Below are positions 1 to 8,781 of a stretch of 64,000 nucleotides of DNA, one piece after another. Both the position numbers and the translations under genes were made by a program. The notes under the pieces were generated by a model. That model saw only the letters and a list, made by a program, of their open reading frames with translations, was not told the DNA's origin and did no database searches. The stretch comes from Flavobacteriaceae bacterium (GTDB lineage Bacteria > Bacteroidota > Bacteroidia > Flavobacteriales > Flavobacteriaceae), in assembly GCA_030835825.1 (NCBI GenBank), contig JAURRA010000010.1, positions 89,866-153,865 of the forward strand, given 5' to 3'. Position 1 is the first letter of the stretch. Each line of letters opens with the position of its first letter.

Positions 1-1
1 A

Positions 2-190
2 CAAAATATTATCGTCGCCATTATTATCAACGTGTTGGTGATTTACGTGGTACTGAAAACCTCTAAAACTATTGAAAAAGCGATTGGAGACAACGGCATT
101 AACATCATTAGGAAGGTGTTTGGGGTGGTCCTATTGGCCATAGCCGTTAAATTATTTACAGGAAATATTGGCATGTTATTAAACGGATGA
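2..190 (+). CDS. MarC family integral membrane protein, C-terminal end (5' part outside window)
   Basis: Only the last 62 codons lie in the window, reading ...NIIVAIIINVLVIYVVLK to a TGA at 188-190. The segment holds one hydrophobic helix, then a short soluble stretch (KAIGDNGINIIRKVFGVV) and a final hydrophobic helix. This is the pattern of the C-terminus of MarC/UPF0056 proteins, which are six-helix inner-membrane proteins of uncertain function. The stop overlaps the ATG of the next gene (ATGA), so the two are probably co-translated. The family call rests on a short fragment and is moderately sure. Confidence 0.6.
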   Translation, partial: QNIIVAIIINVLVIYVVLKTSKTIEKAIGDNGINIIRKVFGVVLLAIAVKLFTGNIGMLLNG

Positions 191-387
191 TCAAACTCAC
201 ATACATACTCAGCCTAGTGGCTTTAGGCCTCATGATTTTTAATCTGTTTCAAGTCGACTGGACCGACCCAATTGGAGAAGACTCCATGGTCGCTGTGATT
301 TTGATTCTCGCAAGTGGCTGTGGGCTTATGCTTTTGGGCATACTTCGCCTATCAATCAGGGTAAAGACTTTAAGCGATAACAATTAG
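187..387 (+). CDS. Small two-helix membrane protein, function unknown
   Basis: A 66-residue protein with two hydrophobic segments (about residues 4-22 and 34-56) joined by an acidic loop (QVDWTDPIGEDS), ending in a short polar tail. Its ATG overlaps the stop of the MarC-like gene in an ATGA arrangement, which indicates translational coupling and argues that the gene is real. It ends against the convergent deaminase gene, and the two stop regions overlap by a few bases. I recognise no family. A subunit or accessory protein of the MarC-like protein is possible but is only inference from the coupling. Confidence 0.65.
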   Translation: MIKLTYILSLVALGLMIFNLFQVDWTDPIGEDSMVAVILILASGCGLMLLGILRLSIRVKTLSDNN

Positions 388-812
388 CTATCGAGCGGAA
401 GATGCAGAACTTCAATGCCGGCTTTGACTAAAAAATCTACTCCTGACGCATCACGGTAGGCGTCTCTATAGACCACTCTAACAATACCACTTTGGTGGAT
501 GAGCTTACTGCACTCCTTGCACGGTGATAAGGTGATGTAGAGTGTGGCGCCCTTACTCGACTGGGTTGAGGCAGCAACCTTGGAGAGCGCATTGGCCTCG
601 GCATGTAAGACATACCATTTGGTATAGCCCTCCTCATCCTCACAAAAGTTTTCAAATCCTGAGGGTGTACCGTTATAACCATCAGAGATAATCATGCGGT
701 CTTTGACCACAATAGCCCCCACTTGTCTGCGTTCACAATAGGACAATTTGCCCCATTCATAGGCCATCCGCAGATAGGCCTGGTCATATTTGAGTTGTTT
801 ACCGCTTACCAT
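384..812 (-). CDS. dCMP deaminase-like cytidine/deoxycytidylate deaminase (ComEB type)
   Basis: A zinc-dependent deaminase of the dCMP-deaminase/ComEB family, expected to convert dCMP to dUMP for thymidylate synthesis in the cytoplasm. With the start at 812 the protein has 142 residues. The catalytic zinc site is complete: H70-A-E72 (LHAEANAL) and C98-x-x-C101 (SPCKECSK). The substrate-loop motif SDGYNGTPSGFEN is also present. A longer frame reaches 878, but its first 22 residues look like antisense of the upstream gene, so I chose the ATG at 810-812. This gives a 7-base overlap with the end of the HupE-like gene and is consistent with coupling. Confidence 0.88.
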   Translation of the reverse strand: MVSGKQLKYDQAYLRMAYEWGKLSYCERRQVGAIVVKDRMIISDGYNGTPSGFENFCEDEEGYTKWYVLHAEANALSKVAASTQSSKGATLYITLSPCKECSKLIHQSGIVRVVYRDAYRDASGVDFLVKAGIEVLHLPLDS

Positions 813-1393
813 GGCGCGCTTTTGACTAAAAAAGGCAGCACCAATCCGATAATCAGGGCGCTTACGAATATTATCCAATCCCGGCGAGAAAACCTGAGTA
901 ACACATGATCAAAAAATCCGATGAGAAGCGTCACTAAGGCGGTGGTTATTAGCCCCACAAATAATCCCAAATGGTAGGAGAGGGTTTCGACAAACACCGC
1001 ATTATCAGCGGTAAAATTTGAAGCCAAGGCAGTCGTGGAGATAAAGCCATGCAATCCCCCTAAAATGAGTGATACCGTGAATAACAGTCCGAAGAATTTA
1101 CTGCGCTTACTTTGACGTTCCCGAAAAATATTGTGGAGACTAAGAAAAACAACAAACAGTGGATTTAAAAAGGCCAAGGACAAGTCGCCCAGCCCCAGAA
1201 CAGAAAAATATACCAAACAAAAACCAACAAGATGAGCAGCTACATAAACTCCTAGCCATCCGAATAAAATCCTCCAATGATCAATGCTAAAGGGAACTGC
1301 CAGTGCTATGACAAACAACAAGTGATCCCATGACGCAAGATTGAGTACATGGAATAGGCCCAATTGAAAAAAAGAATACACCTGATCAAACAT
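806..1393 (-). CDS. HupE/UreJ-like integral membrane protein
   Basis: A 195-residue hydrophobic protein with about six membrane-spanning segments. Its N-terminal motif around residues 20-30 (LASWDHLLFVIAL) is the HupE/UreJ signature, in which a D-H pair precedes the first long helix. HupE/UreJ proteins are proposed nickel/cobalt permeases linked to hydrogenase or urease. Neither enzyme is encoded in this window, so the substrate here is unknown. The gene sits 60 bases after dsbD on the same strand and overlaps the deaminase gene by 7 bases. A -7-like element, TATCTTTA, lies about 35 bases before the start. Confidence 0.7.
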   Translation of the reverse strand: MFDQVYSFFQLGLFHVLNLASWDHLLFVIALAVPFSIDHWRILFGWLGVYVAAHLVGFCLVYFSVLGLGDLSLAFLNPLFVVFLSLHNIFRERQSKRSKFFGLLFTVSLILGGLHGFISTTALASNFTADNAVFVETLSYHLGLFVGLITTALVTLLIGFFDHVLLRFSRRDWIIFVSALIIGLVLPFLVKSAPW

Positions 1394-1453
1394 AGAACTC
1401 GCTTTCTATCCCTATCGAGATGAGGTAAAGATAAGTGCTTTTTGGGACATATT

Positions 1454-3481
1454 CTAAAGGGCCTTCCAGGTCTTCAGTCCACATCTTAAAAAATCGGCGA
1501 ACTGCGCAGCGTCTGGCGTGTATCCAATAGGTTGTGTCAGGACCTTTTTTCCGTCAGCACTGAGCAACACATAATAGGGTTGCGAATTGGTCTGAAAGAA
1601 GTGCGTTTGAAAATTGGCCCATTTGTGTCCATAATTCTCGAGCAACCTGGCGCCTCCACCAACGCGGTTGGATACCAATTGTTGCTCTTCAGGCAAGGGT
1701 TTCTTGTCATCTACATAAAGTGAAATCAAGACATAGTCGTCGCGTAAAAAATGGTCTATCGTAGAATTCGGCCAAACGTGCTCTTCCATTTTTCTACAAT
1801 TGACACAGGCATAACCAGTAAAATCGAGCAAAACCGGTTTGTCTACACTCTGGGCATAGGCCAAACCTTGTTTTAGATCTTTAAAGCAATCCAGATTATT
1901 TGGACAATCGTTGGGATAAAAGACACTATAGCCCGAGGGGGGTGTCAGCCCACTAAGGAGTTTTAGGGGCACATACCCCTGTGTTTCGGGATTTACCCTT
2001 AGTCCAGATATCAGATAAACTACAAACGCAAAAACCAGAACAATACCTGAGATTCGGACAAAACTGAACTTTGGACGGCCACCGTCATGCGGGAATTTAA
2101 CTACACCCATGAGGTACAGTGCCATGACAACGAAAATCAATATCCATAGCACCAGGAATAATTCAATTTTTAGGACGCCCCAGTGCTGAACCAAATCGGC
2201 GTTGGATAGGAACTTCAAGGCTAAAGCCAATTCCAAAAATCCTAAGATAACCTTGGTTGTATTGAGCCAACCTCCAGATTTTGGCAATGCTTTGAGCATG
2301 TTTGGAAACAGGGCAAAAAGGGCAAATGGCAGTCCCAAGGCCAAACCAAATCCTCCCATTCCGACAGTGAGTTGCCAAGCACCGCCATCAGATGAAAGGG
2401 ACCCCGCTAGCAAAGATCCCAAAATAGGTCCTGTACAGGAAAAGGACACCAGGGCTAAAGTCAAGGCCATGAAGAATATACCTAACACGCCTCCTATACT
2501 CTCCCCTCGCGTGGTTTTTGACATCCAACTGTTTGGCAAAGTCAATTCATAGTAGCCAAAAAAGGAAAAAGCAAAGGCAATAAAAATAACAAAGAAGACA
2601 ATGTTCAACACCACATTAGTTGATATGTCGTTCAAAATATCAGGATTCACAGAATCCAAAAGGTGAAAAGGCACGCTGAATATCAAATAAACCAAAACAA
2701 TAAAAAAGCCGTAAAGTCCAGCTTTAGCCAATCCAGAAGATCTCTGATCGCTTTTTTTGGTGAAATAGCTCACTGTCAAAGGAATCATTGGGAAAACACA
2801 GGGTGTCAATAGAGATAGTAATCCCCCTAAAAAGCCCAGCACGAAGATTCTCCACATAGACGATTTGTCTTGACTGTCTATAGCGCTACCACCACCGTAG
2901 AGCTGCTCACATCCACTTTCTAAGAATTCAATGTCCACAGGTTGCATGCCATATAAGGCCTGATTGAGAGCGTCATCATTGACAGAAGCGTCTACCGCAT
3001 CGGTAACCAGCTCGGTTCCTCCTTCCGATAATACAATTTCAAACAACCAATCATCTGGGATACACTTGGTGTCGTTGCAAGTCATGAAGGAAACAGTTCC
3101 CGTAATGGTTAGGGGTAAACTACTTACCGTAATACGCTGAACAAATTTGGCATAATCGTGAAACTTATTGACGATCACGTTATTAAAGAGCGGTTCTGGC
3201 TTTGAGATCAAACGGTCGACTTCCTCGGTGGGACCTCCCACTAAGTCAATTCCGGCATTGTCATCCAATTCAATGATAGTCGGCAAAGGTCCCTCGTCAG
3301 TTTCTTCGATTGAATATAAGGCCCAGCCCGGCGCGATGCTGGCATTAAAGACGACATCATAGGTTTGCTCGTCTACCTTTTGGGTTTTCACTTGCCACTT
3401 GACAGGTTTTAGTATTTGGGCATATGCCGTGCTTCCTAGTAGAAGAACAATTCCCGAGAATAATAGTGATCTTAAACGCAT
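1454..3481 (-). CDS. dsbD: Thiol:disulfide interchange protein DsbD
   Basis: A 675-residue protein with the three-part DsbD layout. After a signal peptide (about 1-21) comes a periplasmic DsbD-alpha-like beta domain (about 25-185, with a Cys pair in the TCNDTKC region). A membrane core of about eight helices follows (about 205-520), including the LTPCVFPMIPLTVSYF motif that carries the first redox cysteine and SFSCTGPILGSLL with the second. The C-terminal thioredoxin domain (about 535-675) has the active site C559-V-N-C562 (GYACVNCRKME). It passes electrons from cytoplasmic thioredoxin to periplasmic disulfide reductases and cytochrome c maturation. It has its own promoter at 3511-3542. Length and domains are typical. 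Confidence 0.95.
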   Translation of the reverse strand: MRLRSLLFSGIVLLLGSTAYAQILKPVKWQVKTQKVDEQTYDVVFNASIAPGWALYSIEETDEGPLPTIIELDDNAGIDLVGGPTEEVDRLISKPEPLFNNVIVNKFHDYAKFVQRITVSSLPLTITGTVSFMTCNDTKCIPDDWLFEIVLSEGGTELVTDAVDASVNDDALNQALYGMQPVDIEFLESGCEQLYGGGSAIDSQDKSSMWRIFVLGFLGGLLSLLTPCVFPMIPLTVSYFTKKSDQRSSGLAKAGLYGFFIVLVYLIFSVPFHLLDSVNPDILNDISTNVVLNIVFFVIFIAFAFSFFGYYELTLPNSWMSKTTRGESIGGVLGIFFMALTLALVSFSCTGPILGSLLAGSLSSDGGAWQLTVGMGGFGLALGLPFALFALFPNMLKALPKSGGWLNTTKVILGFLELALALKFLSNADLVQHWGVLKIELFLVLWILIFVVMALYLMGVVKFPHDGGRPKFSFVRISGIVLVFAFVVYLISGLRVNPETQGYVPLKLLSGLTPPSGYSVFYPNDCPNNLDCFKDLKQGLAYAQSVDKPVLLDFTGYACVNCRKMEEHVWPNSTIDHFLRDDYVLISLYVDDKKPLPEEQQLVSNRVGGGARLLENYGHKWANFQTHFFQTNSQPYYVLLSADGKKVLTQPIGYTPDAAQFADFLRCGLKTWKAL

Positions 3482-3510
3482 GATCGGGTAGATTTTTTAA
3501 AACTCAAAAA

Positions 3511-3542
3511 CAAAAGTAAGTAAACTTGGGTCCTGAAACCAA
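3511..3542 (-). promoter_or_regulatory. Bacteroidetes-type promoter for dsbD
   Basis: On the minus strand a perfect TAnnTTTG -7 box (TACTTTTG, complement of 3511-3518) is preceded, after a 21-base spacer, by TTG (complement of 3540-3542). This fits the flavobacterial consensus TTG-N17-23-TAnnTTTG. The dsbD start codon lies about 30 bases downstream. Confidence 0.6.
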
Positions 3543-3576
3543 TGAAAATGTCAGAGAATAGAATTTTAAAGGTGAT

Positions 3577-4263
3577 TTATGATATTCGACTGATGACCCA
3601 TTTCATCTCAGCTGCAATTTGATCCGATGTCCGTTGGTATTGCCTTTGTTCCTCTGGGTCACCATCAAACTGCTTCGGATCCTCATAGGTTACGGCAAAG
3701 CGGGCATCACAACCTGGCACAAAGGGACAGTTGGCTTCGGCATGACCACAGGTCATTACAGCAGCAAAATTGGCCTTTGGATTGACAGCATCATTAAATA
3801 ATTTCGAAAACAGAGTGAGCTCTAATCCGTCATTTTGGACTTGGTAATTTGGATTACTATGACCATTGAACTGGCGGATAATAAACCCACAGTTTTTCAA
3901 AACATCAATGGTTTGTGGCGCACAAGAGGTAACCTCTACGCCGCCAGAAAAACACAATACATCCACGCGATAAGTCAGCGCAATCGCTTGCATCCAGACT
4001 TGAGCAAGCTGACTGCGTCTGGAATTATGAGTGCAAATAAAATTGATCTTAGACTTTCGTCCTGCGGAGGTGTTCAATTTGATATAGTCCAGCAATGGCT
4101 GCAGTGCACGTTGGCGTTCTTCTGTAATGGCCGTGGGCAGCTGATCGATAAAGGTTTTAAGTTGGCTCAATTGGCATGGTTTTACGGCGTCAAAATTAAG
4201 GAGAACTATTATAAAAAAGCAAGTAGTCAAAAAGAGTTGGTGACTATTTGGATTGGATGGCAA
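3577..4263 (-). CDS. Arsenate reductase-like low-molecular-weight tyrosine phosphatase family protein
   Basis: A 228-residue protein of the LMW-phosphatase/thioredoxin-coupled ArsC family. The P-loop C77-x5-R83 (ICTHNSRRSQ) is intact. A second redox pair, C172 and C179 (TCGHAEANCP), has the same seven-residue spacing as Cys82/Cys89 of the plasmid pI258 ArsC, and a YEDP motif stands where ArsC has a conserved DDP. Either arsenate reduction or protein-tyrosine dephosphorylation is possible; the cysteine pair favours the former. Oddly, the only ATG gives an N-terminal hydrophobic stretch (FLTTCFFIIVLLNF, residues 11-24) absent from ordinary family members. No GTG or TTG is available nearer the domain. 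The gene overlaps the TauE/SafE gene by 20 bases. Confidence 0.82.
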   Translation of the reverse strand: MPSNPNSHQLFLTTCFFIIVLLNFDAVKPCQLSQLKTFIDQLPTAITEERQRALQPLLDYIKLNTSAGRKSKINFICTHNSRRSQLAQVWMQAIALTYRVDVLCFSGGVEVTSCAPQTIDVLKNCGFIIRQFNGHSNPNYQVQNDGLELTLFSKLFNDAVNPKANFAAVMTCGHAEANCPFVPGCDARFAVTYEDPKQFDGDPEEQRQYQRTSDQIAAEMKWVISRIS

Positions 4264-5059
4264 TAATTTCCATGCTCAGAATACAACTTGACATCAATAA
4301 AACAAATAGTCCAAATGCCCGCTTCAATTTGGATCCTTGCACAAAATTACCGAGATAGATACCCATCAATAGTCCTGACATAACCACGACGGTAAAACTG
4401 AATAGAAAGGACCAATCGATCGACATGGTCACAGCATCACCAAGGAAGAATCCTGTCAGTGCATTGATAGCAATAATCGCCATAGAGGTCCCCGCAGCCG
4501 ATTTCATATCAATTCCTGACATATAAATCAAAGCAGGGACAATCATAAACCCACCACCTGCACCTACTAATCCCGTCAATCCGCCAATGGCCAATCCTTG
4601 AAAAAAAATCAAGGGATAATTCAGACTCGATAAGCCATGGGGTGCTTCAGGTTCAGGTGATTTCAACATGTGAAAAGCAGTTGGAATCATGAGCAAAGCG
4701 AACAATCCGAAAATCAGCAACCTTCGGGACAAGACAAAACCTTCCGATTCAAAAATGACATCGGGCAATGCCGGTATGAGGTAACGCCTCACAAGAGTAA
4801 CTGCAATGACCGTCGAAATACCAAAGGCCCAAACTAAATTCAAGCGAACTAGGCGATTTAAATGCTGCCTAAAAGCACCTACCACTGCCGATGATCCCAC
4901 CACAAACAAGGAGTAGGCCGTAGTGATTTTCTCGTCAAAACCAAAAAAATAGGCCAAAACTGGGACCGCCAAAATAGATCCCCCAGCACCGATAAGTCCG
5001 AAAATCAAACCAATACATAGCGCCGCCGCAAAGCCCAATAGCTCGGTAATCAAAACCAT
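4244..5059 (-). CDS. TauE/SafE family anion permease
   Basis: A 271-residue membrane protein with seven or eight helices built as an internal duplication. Each half has a glycine-rich motif: GLIGAGGSILAVPVL near residue 20 and GLVGAGGGFMIVPALIYM near residue 165. This repeat is diagnostic of TauE/SafE permeases, which move sulfite, sulfoacetate or other small organosulfur anions across the inner membrane. The ATG at 5057-5059 lies inside the last codons of the CorA stub, and the 3' end overlaps the arsenate-reductase-like gene, so the three form an overlapping leftward unit. The substrate cannot be read from sequence. Confidence 0.88.
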   Translation of the reverse strand: MVLITELLGFAAALCIGLIFGLIGAGGSILAVPVLAYFFGFDEKITTAYSLFVVGSSAVVGAFRQHLNRLVRLNLVWAFGISTVIAVTLVRRYLIPALPDVIFESEGFVLSRRLLIFGLFALLMIPTAFHMLKSPEPEAPHGLSSLNYPLIFFQGLAIGGLTGLVGAGGGFMIVPALIYMSGIDMKSAAGTSMAIIAINALTGFFLGDAVTMSIDWSFLFSFTVVVMSGLLMGIYLGNFVQGSKLKRAFGLFVLLMSSCILSMEIIAIQSK

Positions 5060-5385
5060 TTTTTTCTTTTGAAATAAACTACGGCAGAAACTGCAACTGT
5101 CAACATCACCAACATAATGACAGGAAATCCATAGGCTTGCTGAAGCATGGGGATATTGACAAAATTCATACCATATAATCCTGCAACGAAAGTCAAAGGA
5201 ATGAAGATCACCGAGAAGATCGTTAAGGTTTTCATCACCTCATTCAGGCGGTGGTTCTGCAAACTAAAGAGCAGATTTACAGCGCTGTCAATTTCTTGCA
5301 ATTGGAAATCAATATCGGCAACAGCACTTGTATCCTTAGAATAATAAATTAAAGAGGTGTTCTTTTTAAAACTCATATACTGCAT
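5050..5385 (-). pseudogene. CorA-type Mg2+/Co2+ channel, C-terminal membrane domain only (5'-truncated)
   Basis: The 111-residue frame matches only the C-terminal third of CorA: the end of the long pore helix (NHRLNEVMKTLTIFSVIFI), TM1, the signature loop YGMNF and TM2, ending in the typical basic tail FKRKKWF. CorA proteins usually have about 300-370 residues, so the cytoplasmic N-terminal domain is absent. Upstream, within 40 bases, lie a transcription terminator and a tRNA-Pro gene, and no further CorA sequence appears beyond them. I read it as a truncated remnant. Because the frame is intact and overlaps the next gene, a translated stand-alone CorA membrane domain cannot be excluded. Confidence 0.65.
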
Positions 5386-5420
5386 GCCAATGGCGAAACT
5401 AAAAGTAATAAAACCAAAAC

Positions 5421-5447
5421 AATAAAAGCCCTTTACGGGCTTTTATT
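5421..5447 (-). terminator. Intrinsic terminator after tRNA-Pro
   Basis: An 11-base inverted repeat (AATAAAAGCCC / GGGCTTTTATT) with a five-base loop lies directly after the 3' end of the minus-strand tRNA gene. The G/C core followed by a T-rich arm fits a rho-independent terminator. Confidence 0.75.
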
Positions 5448-5524
5448 TGGTCGGGGTGACTGGACTCGAACCAGCGACCTCACGCCCCCCAGACGTGTAC
5501 GCTAACCAACTGCGCCACACCCCG
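5448..5524 (-). tRNA. tRNA-Pro (anticodon GGG)
   Basis: The reverse complement folds as a full cloverleaf. The acceptor stem is CGGGGTG/CACCCCG, the D arm GCGC-AGTTGGTTA-GCGT, the anticodon stem CACGT/GCGTG enclosing loop CTGGGGG (anticodon GGG), and the T arm GCTGG-TTCGAGT-CCAGT. The discriminator A at 5451 is followed by an encoded CCA (complement of 5448-5450). The gene reads leftward and is followed by a terminator and the truncated CorA frame. Confidence 0.95.
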
Positions 5525-5644
5525 ATTTTTTTAGGAGAGGTCAAAAATAACAAAATTGAAAATGTGATGATTGAAAAGATGTGCTAATTAGTTATAGAAA
5601 TCAAATATTTCAGTACTTTCGAAAATTAACCAATACCTAAGAAT

Positions 5645-8600
5645 ATGAAAATCAGGACTACTTTTATCCTATTAAGCATGATTTTGGCTACCGTAGGATC
5701 GGTATTCAGTCAAAATTTTGACGCCTCAAATTATGATGCCCTAGAATATCGATTAGTTGGCCCCTTCAGAGGAGGACGAAGCGCTGCAGTAACTGGCGTC
5801 CCCAATCAGCCCAACTTATTTTATTTCGGAGCTACTGGAGGCGGTGTTTGGAAAACGAATAACGGCGGTAGATCTTGGGAAAATATTTCAGATGGATTTT
5901 TTGGAGGTAGTATTGGCGCCATTACGGTAGCCAAAAGCGATCCTAATGTCATTTATGTCGGTGGTGGAGAGAAAACCATCAGAGGAAACGTTTCCTCTGG
6001 TTATGGCATTTGGAAAAGTGAGAATGCTGGTAAGACGTGGCAGTCAATGGGATTGCCCCAATCACGTCATGTACCGAGAATCGCTGTCCACCCTACCAAT
6101 TCTGAGGTGGTCTTTGCAGCGGTTTTAGGAGATGTTTACAAACCAACCAACGATCGTGGACTCTATAAAAGCACCGACGGTGGTAAAAACTGGCGCAAGG
6201 TTTTATTTGCAAACGAACAATCGGGAGTGGTAGATATGATGATGGATCCCACTAACCCTCGTATCATGTACGCTTCCACCTGGCGTGTGCAGCGAACACC
6301 CTACAGTTTGAGCTCGGGCGGCGAAGGATCGGCTTTGTGGAAAAGTACAGATAGCGGAGAAACATGGACGGAGATTTCGACTAATAAAGGCTTTCCCTCC
6401 AGCACTCTAGGGATCATTGGAGTGACAGTTTCACCAGTCAATAACCAACGGGTTTGGGCTATCGTTGAAAACAAAGACCAAGGCGGATTGTACCGCAGTG
6501 AAGACGGTGGAGATACTTGGACTCAAGTCAACAGCGACCGCAGTCTAAGACAAAGAGCATGGTATTACACCAGGCTGTATGCCGACACTCAAGATGTCAA
6601 TACCGTTTACGTATTGAATGTCAGATATCACAAAAGTACTGATGGAGGAAAAACTTTTAAAACTAACAATGCTCCTCATGGCGATCATCACGATTTATGG
6701 ATAGCTCCTGAGGATCCCAATCGCATGATTATGGGCGACGATGGTGGCGCCCAAGTGACCTATGACGGCGGAGAAACATGGAGTACGTATTACAACCAAC
6801 CGACTGCACAATTTTATAGAGTTACAACAGATAACCATTTTCCATATCGTATTTATGCCGCACAACAGGATAACTCGACGGTACGTATCGCACACCGCAC
6901 CAACGGTTACAGCATCGGCGAGGATGATTGGGAAAGTACTGCTGGAGGTGAATCGGCTCATATCGCTATAGATCCCAACGACAACGACATTGTCTATGGT
7001 GGCAGTTATGATGGCTTTCTAACCCGAATCAATCACAAGAAAGGAACAGCTCGGGCTATCAATGTATGGCCTGACAACCCCATGGGTGCCGGTGCAGAAG
7101 CCATGAAATACCGTTTTCAATGGAATTTCCCAATTGTCTTTTCCAAGCACAATCCCAAAAGACTTTACACTTTTTCTCAAAACGTTCATGTAACCGAAAA
7201 TGAAGGCCAGTCGTGGGAGGTTATCAGCCCTGATTTGACCAGAAATGACCCAGAAAAACTAAAATCTTCGGGGGGACCCATTACTCAAGACAATACGTCT
7301 GTTGAGTACTATTGTACCATTTTCGCCGCAGACGAATCCGCATTGGTAGAGGGACTCTTGTGGGTTGGAAGCGATGACGGATTAGTTCATGTATCTCAAG
7401 ACGGTGGTAAAAATTGGGAAAACGTGACGCCAAAAGGCATGCCCGAATGGATGATGATCAACAGTGTTGAACCCAGTCATTTCGATGCTGGAACTTGCTA
7501 TATTGCCGGCACCAAATACAAGTCGGGAGATTTTGCTCCTTACTTTTATAAAACCACCGATTACGGGAAATCGTGGAAAAAAATAACTAATGGCATTGGC
7601 GCAGAGCATTTTACAAGAGTAGTTCGAGAAGATCCTAAACAAAAAGGGCTTTTATATGCTGGTACCGAAACTGGCATGTACATTTCATTTGACGATGGCA
7701 AGTCTTGGAGGTCGTTCCAAATGAATTTACCCATTGTCCCGATAACCGATTTGGCGGTGAAAGACAATAACCTGGTGGTTGCTACCCAAGGTCGTTCCCT
7801 TTGGATTGTAGATGATTTAACAGTTTTGCATCAATTGTATGACCTCAGCGATAATGGTACCAATCACCTGTTCCAACCTAAGCCAACCTACCGCATGCGT
7901 GGCGGTGGCCGAAGCGGTAGTTTGACCAGCGGCACAAACCATCCAAACGGTGTTATAACGTATTTCAATTTGTCAGATTTATCGAAAGACGATACAGTTT
8001 CCCTGACTTATAAGACCCAATCGGGTGATACCATCCAGTCTTTCAGTACTGCTGATAAGAAAAAGAAATTGCAAGCCAAAAAAGGCGCTAACCAATTTGT
8101 ATGGGATATGACCTATGACGGTGCAGAAACGCTGCCCGGGATGATTCTGTGGTGGTCAAGCTTAGAAGGGCCTCAGGCCATACCTGGCACCTATCAAGTG
8201 GCCTTGAATGTGAACGGAACGGATCAAGTACAAACTTTTGAAATTGTTGCTGACCCGCGGAGTGAAAGTACACCCGAAGGTATGAAGGCGCAATTTGACT
8301 TTATCACTGATGTCAACAAAACCGTGGATGCGGCCCATCAGTCTATCAAAAAAATCAGAAGTTTTACCAGCCAACTGGAAGCTTTTCAAAATCAGTATAA
8401 GGACAATAGCGAAGTGAAATATTTGGTTGACAAAGCCAAAACCTTGACCGATGAACTGTCCAAAATTGAGAAAGCACTTTACCAAACTCAAAACCGAAGC
8501 AATCAGGATCCGTTAAACTTCCCGATCAAATTGACCAACAAACTCGGTCACTTGAACAGCCTGGTAGGCATGGGAGATTTCCCCCCAACAGCCCAAGACA

Positions 8601-8737
8601 TTCAAGTAAAGAATGAGCTGTCGGAACAAATAAAAACGCAACTTGAGGCTTTCGATAAATTGTTGAGCGAAGACATCAAAGCGTTTAATCAAGCTTTTAA
8701 TTCAACTGGATTAAATTATTTGTTTTCAGAAAAATAA
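5645..8737 (+). CDS. Secreted sortilin/VPS10-like BNR-repeat beta-propeller protein (paralogue 1)
   Basis: A 1030-residue exported protein with a signal peptide (about 1-22, ending VFSQ). Residues 30-700 form a large propeller with many Asp-box/BNR motifs of the form S-x-D-G-G-x-x-W (KSTDGGKNW, RSEDGGDTW, SQDGGKNW). This is the pattern of sortilin-N/VPS10-like and glycosyl-hydrolase-like WD40/YVTN/BNR proteins. A beta domain follows (about 750-880, with PGTYQVALNVNGTD), then an alpha-helical tail (about 885-1030). No T9SS sorting domain or lipobox is present, so a periplasmic or outer-membrane-associated location is likely. Enzyme activity is unproven. Two paralogues lie at 10429-13458 and 46938-50030. 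A -7-like TACTTTCG lies about 25 bases upstream of the start. Confidence 0.85.
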   Translation: MKIRTTFILLSMILATVGSVFSQNFDASNYDALEYRLVGPFRGGRSAAVTGVPNQPNLFYFGATGGGVWKTNNGGRSWENISDGFFGGSIGAITVAKSDPNVIYVGGGEKTIRGNVSSGYGIWKSENAGKTWQSMGLPQSRHVPRIAVHPTNSEVVFAAVLGDVYKPTNDRGLYKSTDGGKNWRKVLFANEQSGVVDMMMDPTNPRIMYASTWRVQRTPYSLSSGGEGSALWKSTDSGETWTEISTNKGFPSSTLGIIGVTVSPVNNQRVWAIVENKDQGGLYRSEDGGDTWTQVNSDRSLRQRAWYYTRLYADTQDVNTVYVLNVRYHKSTDGGKTFKTNNAPHGDHHDLWIAPEDPNRMIMGDDGGAQVTYDGGETWSTYYNQPTAQFYRVTTDNHFPYRIYAAQQDNSTVRIAHRTNGYSIGEDDWESTAGGESAHIAIDPNDNDIVYGGSYDGFLTRINHKKGTARAINVWPDNPMGAGAEAMKYRFQWNFPIVFSKHNPKRLYTFSQNVHVTENEGQSWEVISPDLTRNDPEKLKSSGGPITQDNTSVEYYCTIFAADESALVEGLLWVGSDDGLVHVSQDGGKNWENVTPKGMPEWMMINSVEPSHFDAGTCYIAGTKYKSGDFAPYFYKTTDYGKSWKKITNGIGAEHFTRVVREDPKQKGLLYAGTETGMYISFDDGKSWRSFQMNLPIVPITDLAVKDNNLVVATQGRSLWIVDDLTVLHQLYDLSDNGTNHLFQPKPTYRMRGGGRSGSLTSGTNHPNGVITYFNLSDLSKDDTVSLTYKTQSGDTIQSFSTADKKKKLQAKKGANQFVWDMTYDGAETLPGMILWWSSLEGPQAIPGTYQVALNVNGTDQVQTFEIVADPRSESTPEGMKAQFDFITDVNKTVDAAHQSIKKIRSFTSQLEAFQNQYKDNSEVKYLVDKAKTLTDELSKIEKALYQTQNRSNQDPLNFPIKLTNKLGHLNSLVGMGDFPPTAQDIQVKNELSEQIKTQLEAFDKLLSEDIKAFNQAFNSTGLNYLFSEK

Positions 8738-8754
8738 AACAACAGATTATTAAA

Positions 8755-8781
8755 AAAAAAGGGGCTGTAGCCCCTTTTTTT
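8755..8781. terminator. Bidirectional intrinsic terminator
   Basis: A run of A, the stem GGGGC-TGTA-GCCCC (8761-8774) and a run of T sit between the convergent BNR and PepSY genes. The symmetrical A and T tracts allow termination in both directions. Confidence 0.85.

Noticed and set aside
437..682. 81-codon minus-strand frame inside the deaminase gene
   Set aside because: It lies within the dCMP-deaminase frame, which carries full zinc motifs; its own sequence looks like out-of-frame translation.
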